A DNA stretch of 64,000 nt from Salimicrobium flavidum (GTDB lineage Bacteria; Bacillota; Bacilli; Bacillales; Halobacillaceae): positions 1 through 64,000 of the forward strand of contig NZ_FTOC01000001.1 of the NCBI RefSeq assembly GCF_900156645.1, in the 5' to 3' direction. The notes beneath the pieces were generated by a model. It was not told the origin of the DNA and searched no databases. It saw nothing but the letters and a program-made list of their open reading frames with translations. The translations under genes and the position numbers were made by a program. Positions 18,418-28,480 of the stretch are shown in pieces. Within the stretch, counting starts at the first letter, position 1. The number at the start of each line of letters is the position of its first letter.

Positions 18418-20703
18418 ATGAAAAAACGAGGTCGGATCGTCGCCTTTTTTCTTATAGTAGCTCTTTTGGCTACTACAATTGGTACGACCGTTACAGGTGT
18501 AGCAAAAGATATAAATTTGGGATTGGATCTGCAGGGCGGATTTGAAATCCTGTATGAAGTAGACCCGATTGAAGAAGGACAGGAAGTGAACCGGCAAGTA
18601 CTTGAAGCCACGGTCCAATCTTTGACAGAGAGGGTAGACTCTCTGGGAATCAGTGAAGCGAATATCAATATTGAAGAACCGGACCGGATCAGAGTCCAGC
18701 TTGCAGGGGTTGAAAACCAGCAAGAAGCGAGAGAACTGCTCTCGACAACAGCCGAACTGTCTTTCCGGGACGTAGAAGGCACGAAATATCTTGACGGGAG
18801 TGACATCGTCGAAGGTAGTGCCCAGCAGACGTTCGACGCCAATACGAACAACCCTGTCGTAACCGTACAAATGGAGAGCGCACAGGAGTTTTATGAAGTT
18901 TCAGACACGATAACCAGTATGGAGGAAGACCCGAGCACACCATTTTCAGAAAGAATGATGGTGATCTGGCTCGACTATCAGGAACAGGAGACGACGTTCC
19001 CGGAAGAGTACGGAACAGAGGATCCTGCCTATATTTCTGCCCTCGGTTTTAAAAATGACGAACCTATTCGCAGTACGGATGTCCAAATCGACGGTAACTT
19101 TACGGTGGAATCCGCGAAACAATTGGCAGACATGCTCAACTCCGGTTCTCTGCCAGTGGATCTCGAAGAAATGTATTCCACCTCTGTAGGCGCTCAGTTC
19201 GGAGAGCAGGCGATGAATAAAACAGTCATTGCCGGAGCGATCGGTATTGCACTCATCTTTCTATATATGATTGCGTATTATCGTTTTCCAGGAGTCATCG
19301 CAGCGATTACGCTATCCGTATATATCTATTTGATTCTTGTTGTATTTGAATTGATGAACGGGGTGCTTACGCTGCCAGGGATCGCCGCATTGATTCTCGG
19401 TGTAGGTATGGCAGTGGATGCGAACATTATAACGTATGAGCGGATGAAAGAGGAGTTGAAATCCGGAAAAACAGTAATGTCAGCTTTTAAAGCAGGGAAT
19501 AAGCGTTCACTGGCAACGATTCTTGACGCGAACATCACTACCCTCATTGCTGCCGCTGTTCTTTTCATTTTCGGTACCAGCTCTGTGAAAGGTTTTGCCA
19601 CAATGCTTATTGTAAGTATTCTGGTAAGCTTCATTACAGCTGTGTTCGGAACCCGTCTTTTCATGGGACTATGGATAAAGGGGCGTATGTTGAACAAGCG
19701 TCCGAAATGGTTCGGGGTGAAACCCGAAGATATCCAGGATATCGATGACACGACACCAGTGAACACGACGTGGAAAGGGAAAACATTCGATTTTGCCGGT
19801 ATGCGAAAAAGATTCTTCGCAATTTCCATTATTCTTATAGGTGCCGGTGCAATTGTGCTGATGATTTTCAAACTCAATCTTGGTATAGACTTCACGAGTG
19901 GTTCCAGAGTGTCGATCTTATCCAATGGGAATGTTCAGGCTTCCCAGGTGGAAGAAACATTGGAAGAGGATTTCGGCGTGACACCGAAACAGATAGTCAT
20001 CTCCGGAGATGATGATGAAATTGCGGTAGCTCGCTTTGAATCCGTTCTCTCCAAAGATAAGATTTCTGAAATTCAGACGTATTACGAAGAGGAATACGGA
20101 AACGTACCTAACGTAAGTACTGTATCTCCGATTGTAGGGCAGGAACTTGCCAAGAACGCTGCATTAGCTGTTCTTTATGCATCGATCGGAATCATCATTT
20201 ACGTCACAATCCGGTTCGAATTCTTCTTTGCTTTGACGGCTATTATCGCTCTCTTGCATGATGCCTTCTTCATCATTGCTCTATTCAGTATTACACGGCT
20301 CGAATTCGATATTACGATAATAGCGGCTATACTCGCGATTGTCGGGTACTCAGTCAATGATACGATCGTAACCTTCGACAGGATACGTGAGAATTTACGA
20401 CTGAGACGCAAGGTGAAAAATTTCGCCGAATTGGCCTCAGTCGTTAATGAGAGTCTGATGCAGACTCTCGCTCGTAGTTTCAATACGGTAATTACTGTAG
20501 TATTCGCAGCTCTGATGATCTTTTTATTCGGTGCCTCCTCGATTACGAACTTCGGTTTCGCGCTTGTAGTCGGCCTTGTAGCAGGAACATATTCTTCTCT
20601 GTTCATCGCTTCGCAGCTTTGGCTAGTGATGAGAGGTCGTAACATCAGCGAGAAACCTATCGAGTACTCCACGAAGAAAAAGACGAATGGCCCGCAAGTA
20701 TAA
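18418..20703 (+). CDS. secDF: Protein translocase subunits SecDF, fused
   Basis: SecDF uses the proton gradient to help pull exported proteins out of the Sec channel. The 761-residue protein fuses SecD (1 to about 430) and SecF (about 450-745), as in Bacillus. Each half starts with a membrane helix, then an extracytoplasmic domain, then five more helices, giving twelve in all. Key segments are LGLDLQGGFEILYEV, GMAVDANIITYERMKEE and, in the SecF half, VGYSVNDTIVTFDRIREN. A terminator follows. Confidence 0.97.
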   Translation: MKKRGRIVAFFLIVALLATTIGTTVTGVAKDINLGLDLQGGFEILYEVDPIEEGQEVNRQVLEATVQSLTERVDSLGISEANINIEEPDRIRVQLAGVENQQEARELLSTTAELSFRDVEGTKYLDGSDIVEGSAQQTFDANTNNPVVTVQMESAQEFYEVSDTITSMEEDPSTPFSERMMVIWLDYQEQETTFPEEYGTEDPAYISALGFKNDEPIRSTDVQIDGNFTVESAKQLADMLNSGSLPVDLEEMYSTSVGAQFGEQAMNKTVIAGAIGIALIFLYMIAYYRFPGVIAAITLSVYIYLILVVFELMNGVLTLPGIAALILGVGMAVDANIITYERMKEELKSGKTVMSAFKAGNKRSLATILDANITTLIAAAVLFIFGTSSVKGFATMLIVSILVSFITAVFGTRLFMGLWIKGRMLNKRPKWFGVKPEDIQDIDDTTPVNTTWKGKTFDFAGMRKRFFAISIILIGAGAIVLMIFKLNLGIDFTSGSRVSILSNGNVQASQVEETLEEDFGVTPKQIVISGDDDEIAVARFESVLSKDKISEIQTYYEEEYGNVPNVSTVSPIVGQELAKNAALAVLYASIGIIIYVTIRFEFFFALTAIIALLHDAFFIIALFSITRLEFDITIIAAILAIVGYSVNDTIVTFDRIRENLRLRRKVKNFAELASVVNESLMQTLARSFNTVITVVFAALMIFLFGASSITNFGFALVVGLVAGTYSSLFIASQLWLVMRGRNISEKPIEYSTKKKTNGPQV

Positions 20704-20706
20704 TTC

Positions 20707-20736
20707 AAAAACCGTCCCTGCCAGGGTCGGTTTTTT
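20707..20736 (+). terminator. Terminator after secDF
   Basis: AAAACCG..CCCTG pairs with CAGGG..CGGTTTT, followed by T-rich sequence. Confidence 0.85.
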
Positions 20737-20788
20737 GATTGAATTTGGCTGGATGGGGGTATAGTTAAGATAAAAGGAGGTTTTTATC

Positions 20789-21112
20789 ATGAAAGGTCAA
20801 TCTTATATCATTCTGGCAATCATATTTGCTTTATTAGTAGCTGTATTTGCAGTCATTAACGTGGATGCTGTGCAGGTGAACTATTTATTCGGCTCCGGCG
20901 AGGCACCGCTCATTCTCGTCATCCTTATTTCTGTTCTGATGGGCGGGGTTATAACAGCTTCTGTGGGTGCGCTACGCTACTTCCGTCTGAAACGCGACTA
21001 CAAAAAATTAGAGAAAAAGCTAGAGACAGAGAAAGGAACATCTGTAGAACCTGTGACGGATCATGATAATAAACCTGATGAGGAAGGGACCGAACGACAA
21101 ACAGTTGAATAA
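20789..21112 (+). CDS. LapA-domain membrane protein
   Basis: The 107-residue protein has two membrane helices (about 4-24 and 38-60), then a basic segment and a charged coil-like tail. This is the LapA (DUF1049) pattern; B. subtilis YrvD occupies the same place before recJ. In proteobacteria LapA takes part in lipopolysaccharide control, which does not apply here, so the role is unknown. ATG follows AAAAGGAGG. Confidence 0.8.
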   Translation: MKGQSYIILAIIFALLVAVFAVINVDAVQVNYLFGSGEAPLILVILISVLMGGVITASVGALRYFRLKRDYKKLEKKLETEKGTSVEPVTDHDNKPDEEGTERQTVE

Positions 21113-21114
21113 GG

Positions 21115-21160
21115 TTGTTAGCACCCCTCGGCCTTTAGTATAATAAATAGGTCAGGGGTG
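21115..21160 (+). promoter_or_regulatory. recJ promoter with flanking inverted repeat
   Basis: TTGTTA (21115-21120) and TATAAT (21139-21144) are 18 bases apart. CACCCCT (21122-21128) is complementary to AGGGGTG (21154-21160), which is also the recJ ribosome site. Transcripts that start upstream could form this hairpin and hide the ribosome site. Transcripts from this promoter would start near 21151 and lack the first arm. Confidence 0.6.
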
Positions 21161-21165
21161 TCGTT

Positions 21166-23466
21166 ATGTTGAAAAGTAAAATGAAATGGGACTTTACATA
21201 TAGTTCTGATAAAGGAAGCAACAATGGTTTAATTGATGAATTATTGAGTCAGCGCGGTATTCATACAGAAGAACAGAAGGAGAAATTCCTGAAACCCTCT
21301 TTGTCCGATCTTCACGACCCGTTCCTTATCAACGGGATGAGAAAAGCTGTGAATCGCGTAAAAGAAGGCATTCATCACGGCGAATCCATCCTCGTCTTCG
21401 GAGATTATGATGCGGACGGAGTCAGTTCTACGGCGCTGATGATGGAATGTCTGCAGTCACTTGGAGCAGAATGTGATTTTTATATTCCCGATCGTTTCAT
21501 CGAGGGATATGGACCGAATGAGGATGCGTTTCGCAAGGCTCATAATGATGGATATACACTGATCATAACGGTGGACACGGGTATTGCTGCTGTCCATGAA
21601 GCGAATGTAGCCAGAGAGCTTGGAATCGATTTGATCATTACGGATCACCACGAAGTCCAGAATGAGTTACCGGATGCAATGACTATTCTCCATCCTAAAA
21701 CTTCGGTGAAGTATCCATTTCAGGAACTCGCCGGAGTAGGTGTAGCATTCAAGTTCGCTCATGCTTTACTCGGAGAGTGGCCGAGACAATTCCTCGATTT
21801 GGTAGCAATAGGAACGGTGGCGGATCTGGTTCCTCTGGAGGATGAAAACAGGGTGCTCGTTTCATACGGACTTGTAGCTGTAACGAAAACGAACCGTCCT
21901 GGTCTTAAGTCTATGAAAAAGTTGAATAATATTGATGGAGATGTGGATGAAGAGGCTGTTGGCTTCATGATAGGGCCCAGGATGAATGCGGTAGGTCGTC
22001 TGCAGGATGCATCACCAGCAGTTGATCTTCTCCTTACCAGAGATGAGGAGGAGGCGGAAGAGCTGGCTGAATTCGTCCAGGAACTGAATAAAGATCGCCA
22101 GAAAATCGTCCAGGAAATCGCTGATGAAGCGGAAACGATGCTTGGAGCTTCCACGGATGACGAAGTGATCATCGTGGCGAAAGAAGGATGGAATCCGGGA
22201 GTCCTTGGGATAGTAGCATCGAAGCTGGTGCGTAAATTCGACAGACCGGCCATCGTTCTTGCCGTTGACAAGGATAAAGGGCAAGCCAAAGGGTCTGCGA
22301 GAAGTATTGACGCGTTTGACATGTTCGAGAATTGTATGGAAGTCAGAGACCTGTTCATTCATTTTGGAGGTCATTCTCAAGCTGCAGGCATGACTCTTGA
22401 AGATGAGAAGATCTCTGAACTAAGAGAGGCGCTGTGCCGATTAGCAAGTGAAAAGTTGACTCCGGAAGACTATCAGCAATCTTTACCTATAACGATGAGT
22501 CTTTCACTGAAGGAAGTGACTCTGAAACAGATTGAGTTCATTAATCAACTGCGACCATTCGGCATGGCTAATCCGAAGCCTTATTTCCATTTGAAGAATA
22601 AAGCGAAGGAACTTCGCCTCATCGGCAGCAACAAGAATCACCTGAAGGCGACGCTTGAAGATGACGGCGCACGGCTGGATGCTATAGCGTTTGGTCAGGG
22701 GGAAGCCTATCATTCGATAGCTCCTCAATCCGAGATTGAATTTGTAGGACAGCTGAGCATCAATGAATGGAATGGTAATAGAAAACCCCAACTGATGGTA
22801 GAGGATTTAGCGGTGAAAGATTGGCAGTTGTTTGACTGGAGAGGAACGAAGCATATTCAGAAACATCTTCCTCATTTCCATGAGAATGAAGCGGCGTGTG
22901 TATCTTTTGGCCAGATTACAGACAGCCCGGGGGGATTGCCCTTATACAAGTTTGACGATTATAGATTGACGGACTATCGTACACTTCTTCTGCTCGACTT
23001 ACCTGAAACCATGGAAGATTTAGCGGGTCTGTTGTCAAAGGTATCAGTAGAACGTCTTTATACAGTTTTTTCATTGACGAGCGATGCTTTTATGCAGACG
23101 CTTCCTACGAGAGATCATTTTAAGTATTTTTATGGTATGCTAAGGAAAAAGGGAAGTTTTGATCTGGAAAAAGATGCGAATTTACTTGCTCGACACAAGG
23201 GATGGCAGGTTGATTCTATAAAATTTATTTGTAACGTGTTTTTTGACCTCGGTTTTGTTACAATTGAAGATGGTCAATTACGAGTGAACAGTAAGCCGGA
23301 ACAAAAAGATTTAATTGAATCCGAAACATTTCAAAAACGCCAGTCTCAGATTGAAGTGGAGAAGAAGTTATATTACTCTACATACAAAGAACTGAGAGCT
23401 TGGATAGATAAACAACTTCAACGCCCCGGGTCTGAAGTCAAGGAGGAAATAGGACATGGATTATAA
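21166..23466 (+). CDS. recJ: Single-strand-specific 5'-3' exonuclease RecJ
   Basis: RecJ degrades 5'-ended single strands in recombinational and mismatch repair. The 766-residue protein has the DHH catalytic domain, with [17 protein letters not shown] near residue 75-91 and ITDHHEVQ. The DHHA1 domain carries [10 protein letters not shown]. An OB-fold and a long C-terminal region follow, the latter typical of Bacillus RecJ. It overlaps apt by 11 bases. Confidence 0.96.
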   Translation: MLKSKMKWDFTYSSDKGSNNGLIDELLSQRGIHTEEQKEKFLKPSLSDLHDPFLINGMRKAVNRVKEGIHHGESILVFGDYDADGVSSTALMMECLQSLGAECDFYIPDRFIEGYGPNEDAFRKAHNDGYTLIITVDTGIAAVHEANVARELGIDLIITDHHEVQNELPDAMTILHPKTSVKYPFQELAGVGVAFKFAHALLGEWPRQFLDLVAIGTVADLVPLEDENRVLVSYGLVAVTKTNRPGLKSMKKLNNIDGDVDEEAVGFMIGPRMNAVGRLQDASPAVDLLLTRDEEEAEELAEFVQELNKDRQKIVQEIADEAETMLGASTDDEVIIVAKEGWNPGVLGIVASKLVRKFDRPAIVLAVDKDKGQAKGSARSIDAFDMFENCMEVRDLFIHFGGHSQAAGMTLEDEKISELREALCRLASEKLTPEDYQQSLPITMSLSLKEVTLKQIEFINQLRPFGMANPKPYFHLKNKAKELRLIGSNKNHLKATLEDDGARLDAIAFGQGEAYHSIAPQSEIEFVGQLSINEWNGNRKPQLMVEDLAVKDWQLFDWRGTKHIQKHLPHFHENEAACVSFGQITDSPGGLPLYKFDDYRLTDYRTLLLLDLPETMEDLAGLLSKVSVERLYTVFSLTSDAFMQTLPTRDHFKYFYGMLRKKGSFDLEKDANLLARHKGWQVDSIKFICNVFFDLGFVTIEDGQLRVNSKPEQKDLIESETFQKRQSQIEVEKKLYYSTYKELRAWIDKQLQRPGSEVKEEIGHGL

Positions 23467-23971
23467 AGAACATATAGCTATTGTGCAGGACTGGCCGAAA
23501 GAAGGGGTGCAATTTAAGGATATCACTCCGTTGATGGATAACGGTCCGGCTTTCAAGTCAGCCGTTGACGATATAGTAGAGTATGCAAAAAAACGTGATA
23601 TCGATATCGTTGTGGGACCTGAGGCAAGAGGATTTATTGTAGGGTGCCCTGTTTCCTATGCTCTGGAAGTCGGTTTCGCTCCTGTCCGTAAGGAAGGGAA
23701 GCTTCCCAGGGAAACGATAAATGTGGATTACGGTCTGGAGTATGGCCAGGATGTATTGACGATTCATAAAGATGCCATCAAACCGGGACAACGCGTCTTG
23801 ATCATTGATGATTTGTTGGCCACTGGCGGTACGATTGAAGCTACTATCAATCTCGTTGAACAATTGGGTGGAGAAGTAGCAGGTTGTGCTTTCCTTATTG
23901 AGTTGGAATACTTGAATGGCAGGGAAAAATTGGATGGATATGACGTATTGACCTTGATGCAGTACCAGTAA
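23456..23971 (+). CDS. apt: Adenine phosphoribosyltransferase
   Basis: Apt salvages adenine to AMP using PRPP. The 171-residue enzyme shows [19 protein letters not shown] and the PRPP loop [13 protein letters not shown] (about 122-134). Length is typical. It lies between recJ and relA, as in B. subtilis, and its end is marked by a terminator. Confidence 0.97.
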   Translation: MDYKEHIAIVQDWPKEGVQFKDITPLMDNGPAFKSAVDDIVEYAKKRDIDIVVGPEARGFIVGCPVSYALEVGFAPVRKEGKLPRETINVDYGLEYGQDVLTIHKDAIKPGQRVLIIDDLLATGGTIEATINLVEQLGGEVAGCAFLIELEYLNGREKLDGYDVLTLMQYQ

Positions 23972-24000
23972 AAGAGTGCCCGAAAAGGGCGCTCTTTTGC
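23971..24000 (+). terminator. Terminator after apt
   Basis: AAAGAGTGCCC pairs with GGGCGCTCTTT around a 5-base loop; the T-run is TTTTGC. Confidence 0.8.
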
Positions 24001-24083
24001 TATTGCTCACCTTAAGAAATCCAGGATAGACACTTACAGGTCAGAGAAAGGGAATACAGCATAAAGAAATCAGGGTGATTGTT

Positions 24084-26285
24084 ATGGCTAAAGATAATGT
24101 GATGACTGCGGATGAAGTAATCGAGGCAGCAGGTCATTACTTGAATGATGAGGATTTGCAGTTTATCCGCAGAGCTTATGAGTATGCGGCTTGGGCTCAC
24201 CGTGACCAATATAGAAAATCGGGTGAACCATATATCATCCACCCGGTGCAGGTGGCCAATATTCTGGTGAATCTTGAGCTGGATCCGGAAACGATTGCTA
24301 GTGGTTTTCTTCATGATACTGTGGAAGACACGGATGTTACTGTGGAAGATTTGAAAGAAGCTTTCAATGAAGAAGTAGCACTGCTCGTGGACGGAGTGAC
24401 AAAACTCGGAAAAATCAAATATAAATCCAAAGAAGAACAACAGGCTGAAAACCATCGAAAAATGTTCGTCGCCATGGCGAAGGATCTTCGGGTCATCCTC
24501 ATTAAACTGGCGGATCGTCTTCATAATATGCGGACACTAAAGCACCTGCCTGCAGAAAAACAGCGCAGGATTTCCAATGAAACACTGGAGATTTTTGCGC
24601 CGCTTGCCCATCGTCTCGGAATTTCTACGATCAAATGGGAACTCGAGGATACTGCTCTGCGTTATTTGAATCCTCAGCAATATTACCGCATCGTCCATCT
24701 GATGAAACAAAAGAGGAACGAACGCGAGCACTACGTGGACGAAGTGATCGATCAAATACGTTCGGAGCTCGATGATGTTAATATCGATGCCGACTTGCAT
24801 GGGCGACCGAAGCATCTGTACAGCATATATAAGAAAATGGTGCTGCAAAGTAAACAGTTCAATGAAATCTATGATCTGTTGGCGGTACGTATCCTTGTGA
24901 ATAGCATAAAAGATTGCTATGCGGTGCTCGGAATCATCCATACGTTCTGGAAGCCCATGCCGGGACGTTTCAAGGATTATATCGCTATGCCTAAACCGAA
25001 CCTTTATCAATCTCTCCATACGACCGTTATTGGTCCGAAAGGGGATCCGCTTGAAGTCCAAATCAGAACCCATGAAATGCACGAAATCGCAGAGTACGGG
25101 ATTGCTGCTCACTGGGCTTATAAAGAGGGGAGACAGGCCAATGGTGTACAGTCCTTCGAAGAGAAACTGTCATGGTTCCGTGAAATTATGGAATGGCAAA
25201 GTGAAACCCATGATGCGGAGGAGTTCATGGAGTCACTGAAAATGGATCTGTTTTCAGACATGGTGTACGTTTTCACACCTAAAGGGGACGTTATTGAACT
25301 TCCTTCAGGGTCTAACCCGCTCGATTTCGCTTATCGTATTCACACGGAAATCGGTAATCAGACGATAGGAGCTAAGGTCAACAGTAAGATGGAGCCACTC
25401 GACTACGTGCTGAAGACCGGAGACATCGTCGAAGTTATGACATCAAAGCATTCCTACGGTCCATCCGAAGACTGGGTGAAGATAGCTCAGACGTCCCAGG
25501 CGAAGAATAAGATCAAGCAGTTTTTCAAAAAACAACGAAAAGACGAAAACATTATCAAAGGCCGGGAATCTGTGGAGCGTGAAATTAAAAAACTTGGACT
25601 GGCTCCAAAAGAAGTGCTTACAAATGATAATATCGAAAGAGTGCTGGATAAATTCAGTTTCTCTGCTGAGGAAGATTTGTATGCTGCTGTCGGTTATCAG
25701 GGGCTCACAGCTATTCAGGTCGCGAACCGTCTTACTGAAAGAATACGCCGGGAAAAAGAGAAACAGGAAGCTCTTGAGGATACGGTAGCTAATGTAAATA
25801 AGAAAGATATGAAAAAACAGCCGAACATGAAAAAGGAATCGGGTGTAGTTGTAGAAGGTATCGATAATCTTCTAGTCAGACTGGCTAAGTGCTGCAGCCC
25901 TGTTCCTGGAGACGATATCATCGGTTACATCACTAAGGGTAGGGGAGTTTCCGTTCACCGCACTGATTGCCCGAACGTGAACACAGAAGAAGCTAAGGAA
26001 CGTTTGCTTTCTGTGAAATGGGAGACCGAGGAAGATAATAGTAAGCAATACCATGTCGATCTGGAGATCTGGGGATATGACCGAAGAGGTCTGTTGAATG
26101 AAGTATTGCAGGCTGTCAATGAAACAAAAACTAATATAACGGCTGTTTCAGGGAAATCAGATCGTAATAAAATGGCGACTATCCATATTACGATTCTGAT
26201 TCAGAATACAGAGCATCTTAGAAAAATCGTTGAAAGAATTAAGCAGATACAGGAAGTATACACTGTTCGCAGAGTGATGCAGTAA
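24084..26285 (+). CDS. relA: Bifunctional (p)ppGpp synthetase/hydrolase Rel
   Basis: Rel makes and degrades the alarmone (p)ppGpp. ATG 24084 is preferred over the in-frame GTG 24075 because AGGGTGA lies just upstream and [12 protein letters not shown] matches relatives. The 733 residues contain the HD hydrolase domain ([11 protein letters not shown] near 75-85), the synthetase domain ([19 protein letters not shown] near 300), TGS (about 390-450) and a C-terminal ACT domain. Both catalytic halves appear intact. dtd follows 13 bases later. Confidence 0.97.
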   Translation: MAKDNVMTADEVIEAAGHYLNDEDLQFIRRAYEYAAWAHRDQYRKSGEPYIIHPVQVANILVNLELDPETIASGFLHDTVEDTDVTVEDLKEAFNEEVALLVDGVTKLGKIKYKSKEEQQAENHRKMFVAMAKDLRVILIKLADRLHNMRTLKHLPAEKQRRISNETLEIFAPLAHRLGISTIKWELEDTALRYLNPQQYYRIVHLMKQKRNEREHYVDEVIDQIRSELDDVNIDADLHGRPKHLYSIYKKMVLQSKQFNEIYDLLAVRILVNSIKDCYAVLGIIHTFWKPMPGRFKDYIAMPKPNLYQSLHTTVIGPKGDPLEVQIRTHEMHEIAEYGIAAHWAYKEGRQANGVQSFEEKLSWFREIMEWQSETHDAEEFMESLKMDLFSDMVYVFTPKGDVIELPSGSNPLDFAYRIHTEIGNQTIGAKVNSKMEPLDYVLKTGDIVEVMTSKHSYGPSEDWVKIAQTSQAKNKIKQFFKKQRKDENIIKGRESVEREIKKLGLAPKEVLTNDNIERVLDKFSFSAEEDLYAAVGYQGLTAIQVANRLTERIRREKEKQEALEDTVANVNKKDMKKQPNMKKESGVVVEGIDNLLVRLAKCCSPVPGDDIIGYITKGRGVSVHRTDCPNVNTEEAKERLLSVKWETEEDNSKQYHVDLEIWGYDRRGLLNEVLQAVNETKTNITAVSGKSDRNKMATIHITILIQNTEHLRKIVERIKQIQEVYTVRRVMQ

Positions 26286-26298
26286 GGGTGTGAAAAGT

Positions 26299-26745
26299 AT
26301 GAAGGCAGTAGTACAACGTACCACGGGTGCTAAAGTTACTGTGGAACAACAGGAAAAAGGTACAGTGGACTTAGGGCTCGTCGTTCTTCTGGGTGTCGGT
26401 CAGGAAGATACGGAGAAAGATGCAGCTTATCTGGCTAAAAAGATCCCGCATCTCAGAATTTTTGAGGATGATACCGGGAAAATGAATTTGTCGACAGTGG
26501 ATCTTAACGGGAAAATCCTCTCAATATCACAGTTTACGCTTTTCGGCGATTGTCGGAAGGGGCGCAGACCTAATTTCATGCAGGCGGCCAAACCTGATGC
26601 AGCGAATGAATTGTACGAGAAATTCAATGAATTTATACGTCAGGAAGGAATGGAAGTAGAGACGGGGGCATTCGGAGAGATGATGCAGGTGGATCTGATC
26701 AATGATGGTCCCGTAACGCTGATTCTTGATAGTAAAGAAGGTTGA
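26299..26745 (+). CDS. dtd: D-aminoacyl-tRNA deacylase
   Basis: Dtd frees tRNAs wrongly charged with D-amino acids or glycine. ATG 26299 gives the typical MKAVVQR start; GTG 26290 upstream is in frame but less likely. The 148 residues include [17 protein letters not shown], the conserved SQ block, and the C-terminal [10 protein letters not shown], corresponding to the NGPVT motif with Asp in place of Asn. Confidence 0.95.
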   Translation: MKAVVQRTTGAKVTVEQQEKGTVDLGLVVLLGVGQEDTEKDAAYLAKKIPHLRIFEDDTGKMNLSTVDLNGKILSISQFTLFGDCRKGRRPNFMQAAKPDAANELYEKFNEFIRQEGMEVETGAFGEMMQVDLINDGPVTLILDSKEG

Positions 26746-26748
26746 ATC

Positions 26749-26777
26749 TTGACATAACAACCGGACGTCTATATGAT
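26749..26777 (+). promoter_or_regulatory. Promoter of the hisS-aspS operon
   Basis: TTGACA, a 17-base spacer and TATGAT form a strong sigma-A promoter. It sits right after dtd and at the head of the T-box leader. Confidence 0.9.
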
Positions 26778-26783
26778 AGTAAT

Positions 26784-27056
26784 CAATTCAATAAAATGAA
26801 AACCGATAAGGAAAAAAGTAGTCGATAACCATATAGCCAGAGAGAAAGTGCCAGTGGCTGAAAGCACTTTTCTATTGATGCATTGATGAAAGACATTTCC
26901 TAGGTGCCATGTCGAACCCTCAGAAGTAGGCATGGACGAAAGATCTGCGTTAAGGATCCTAAAGTGGAAGTAGTTAAACTTCAATGAGGGTGGCACCGCG
27001 GGAAGTCCCGTCCCTTTTTCTGCAGAAATGCAGAAAAAGGGACGGGACTTTTTTAT
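26784..27056 (+). promoter_or_regulatory. T-box riboswitch of hisS-aspS
   Basis: The leader has the stem I landmarks (AAAAGTAG near 26816, AGAGAG near 26841) and the T-box core AGGGTGGCACCGCGG (26987-27001). The terminator pairs AAGTCCCGTCCC..(from 27003) with GGGACGGGACTT over about 22 bp, then six T. Uncharged tRNA pairing at the core would favour read-through into hisS. The specifier may be GAC (26892-26894, after GAAA), an aspartate codon; the alaS leader has GCT in the same GAAA context. The RNA class is certain, the specifier is not. Confidence 0.93.
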
Positions 27057-27203
27057 GTTGCTGCCAGGAGCGTATATATTCATAACACCGTGGGGGGAGT
27101 GCCTCATGATGAATGGAGTTGCGCTTTTTGGATCAAGACAAGATATCCGATTACTTATGGAACGAAACTCGATAATAGTTGATTATTTGAAGGAGGAATT
27201 CAT

Positions 27204-28478
27204 ATGGCTATGAATGCACCGAGAGGCACGCAGGATATATTACCTGGGACTTCAGAAAAATGGCAATATATAGAAGAGGTTTTAAGGGATCTATCCCGTC
27301 GGTTTCACTATAAAGAAATACGCACACCTATCTTTGAGCATACTGAGCTTTTCCAAAGGGGTGTGGGGGATTCTACGGATATCGTACAGAAAGAAATGTA
27401 TACGTTTGAAGACCGGGGCGGACGAAGCATAACTCTAAGACCTGAAGGGACAGCTTCCGTAGTACGTTCTTTTGTTCAGAATAAGTTACACGGACTGGCG
27501 AATCAGCCGACGAAGCTGTTCTATTTCGGACCGATGTTCCGTTACGAACGTCCTCAACAGGGAAGATACCGTCAATTTGTCCAATTCGGTATAGAAGCTC
27601 TCGGAAGTGAAGACCCTGCCGTAGATGCTGAGGTCCTTTCCTTTGCGTTGAAATCCTACCAGGATCTGGGTCTCAAATCCCTTAAGCTCGTACTGAATAG
27701 TCTCGGCGACCAGGAAAGTCGTGAAGCGCATCGTCAGGCGCTGGTCGATCATTTCTCCCCTCATAAGGAGGAGCTCTGTGAGGATTGCCAGTTACGTTTG
27801 GAACAGAATCCTCTCCGCATACTGGATTGTAAAAAAGATAAGGATCACCCTGCAATGGGAACAGCTCCCTCTATTCTGGAGTACCTTAATGAATATTCGA
27901 AAACGTACTTTGATAAGGTGAAGCACTACCTTGATGCTATGGACATCGATTATGTGATAGATCCGAATCTCGTACGTGGTCTCGACTATTATAACCATAC
28001 CGCCTTTGAAATTATGAGTGAGGCGGAAGGGTTTGGTGCAATCACTACATTGAGTGGAGGTGGCCGTTACAACGGACTCGTTGAAGATATCGGAGGCCCG
28101 GCCACTCCAGGGATCGGTTTCGCTTTGAGTATCGAAAGACTGCTGATGGCCCTTGAAGCGGAAGGTGTAGAACTCCCTGTGGAGAATCAACTCGATTGTT
28201 ACGTAGTGGTTATGGGAGAAAAAGCGGAAGTCGAAGCAGTTAAACTCGTAGATAAACTCCGTTCCGAGGGGCTCCAGGTCGACAAAGATTATTTGCATAA
28301 AAAAGTGAAGGCACAGTTCAAAGCTGCAGACCGTCTGAAAGCTAAAAAAGTGATTGTTCTTGGCGATAGAGAAATAGAAGAAGGTATTGGAAACGTAAAA
28401 GATATGGCCTCCGGTGAACAGAAAGAAATATCACTCGAGGACATTTCTGCAGAATTGAAGGATACGAAGGGGGAATAG
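27204..28478 (+). CDS. hisS: Histidyl-tRNA synthetase
   Basis: HisS is a class II synthetase. The 424-residue enzyme starts [13 protein letters not shown]-like and shows motif 2 ([17 protein letters not shown] near 108-124). It also has the histidine-binding [13 protein letters not shown] and motif 3 [10 protein letters not shown]. The anticodon-binding domain forms the last 100 residues. ATG 27204 follows AAGGAGG by 7 bases. aspS begins 2 bases after its stop. Confidence 0.97.
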   Translation: MAMNAPRGTQDILPGTSEKWQYIEEVLRDLSRRFHYKEIRTPIFEHTELFQRGVGDSTDIVQKEMYTFEDRGGRSITLRPEGTASVVRSFVQNKLHGLANQPTKLFYFGPMFRYERPQQGRYRQFVQFGIEALGSEDPAVDAEVLSFALKSYQDLGLKSLKLVLNSLGDQESREAHRQALVDHFSPHKEELCEDCQLRLEQNPLRILDCKKDKDHPAMGTAPSILEYLNEYSKTYFDKVKHYLDAMDIDYVIDPNLVRGLDYYNHTAFEIMSEAEGFGAITTLSGGGRYNGLVEDIGGPATPGIGFALSIERLLMALEAEGVELPVENQLDCYVVVMGEKAEVEAVKLVDKLRSEGLQVDKDYLHKKVKAQFKAADRLKAKKVIVLGDREIEEGIGNVKDMASGEQKEISLEDISAELKDTKGE

Positions 28479-28480
28479 CA

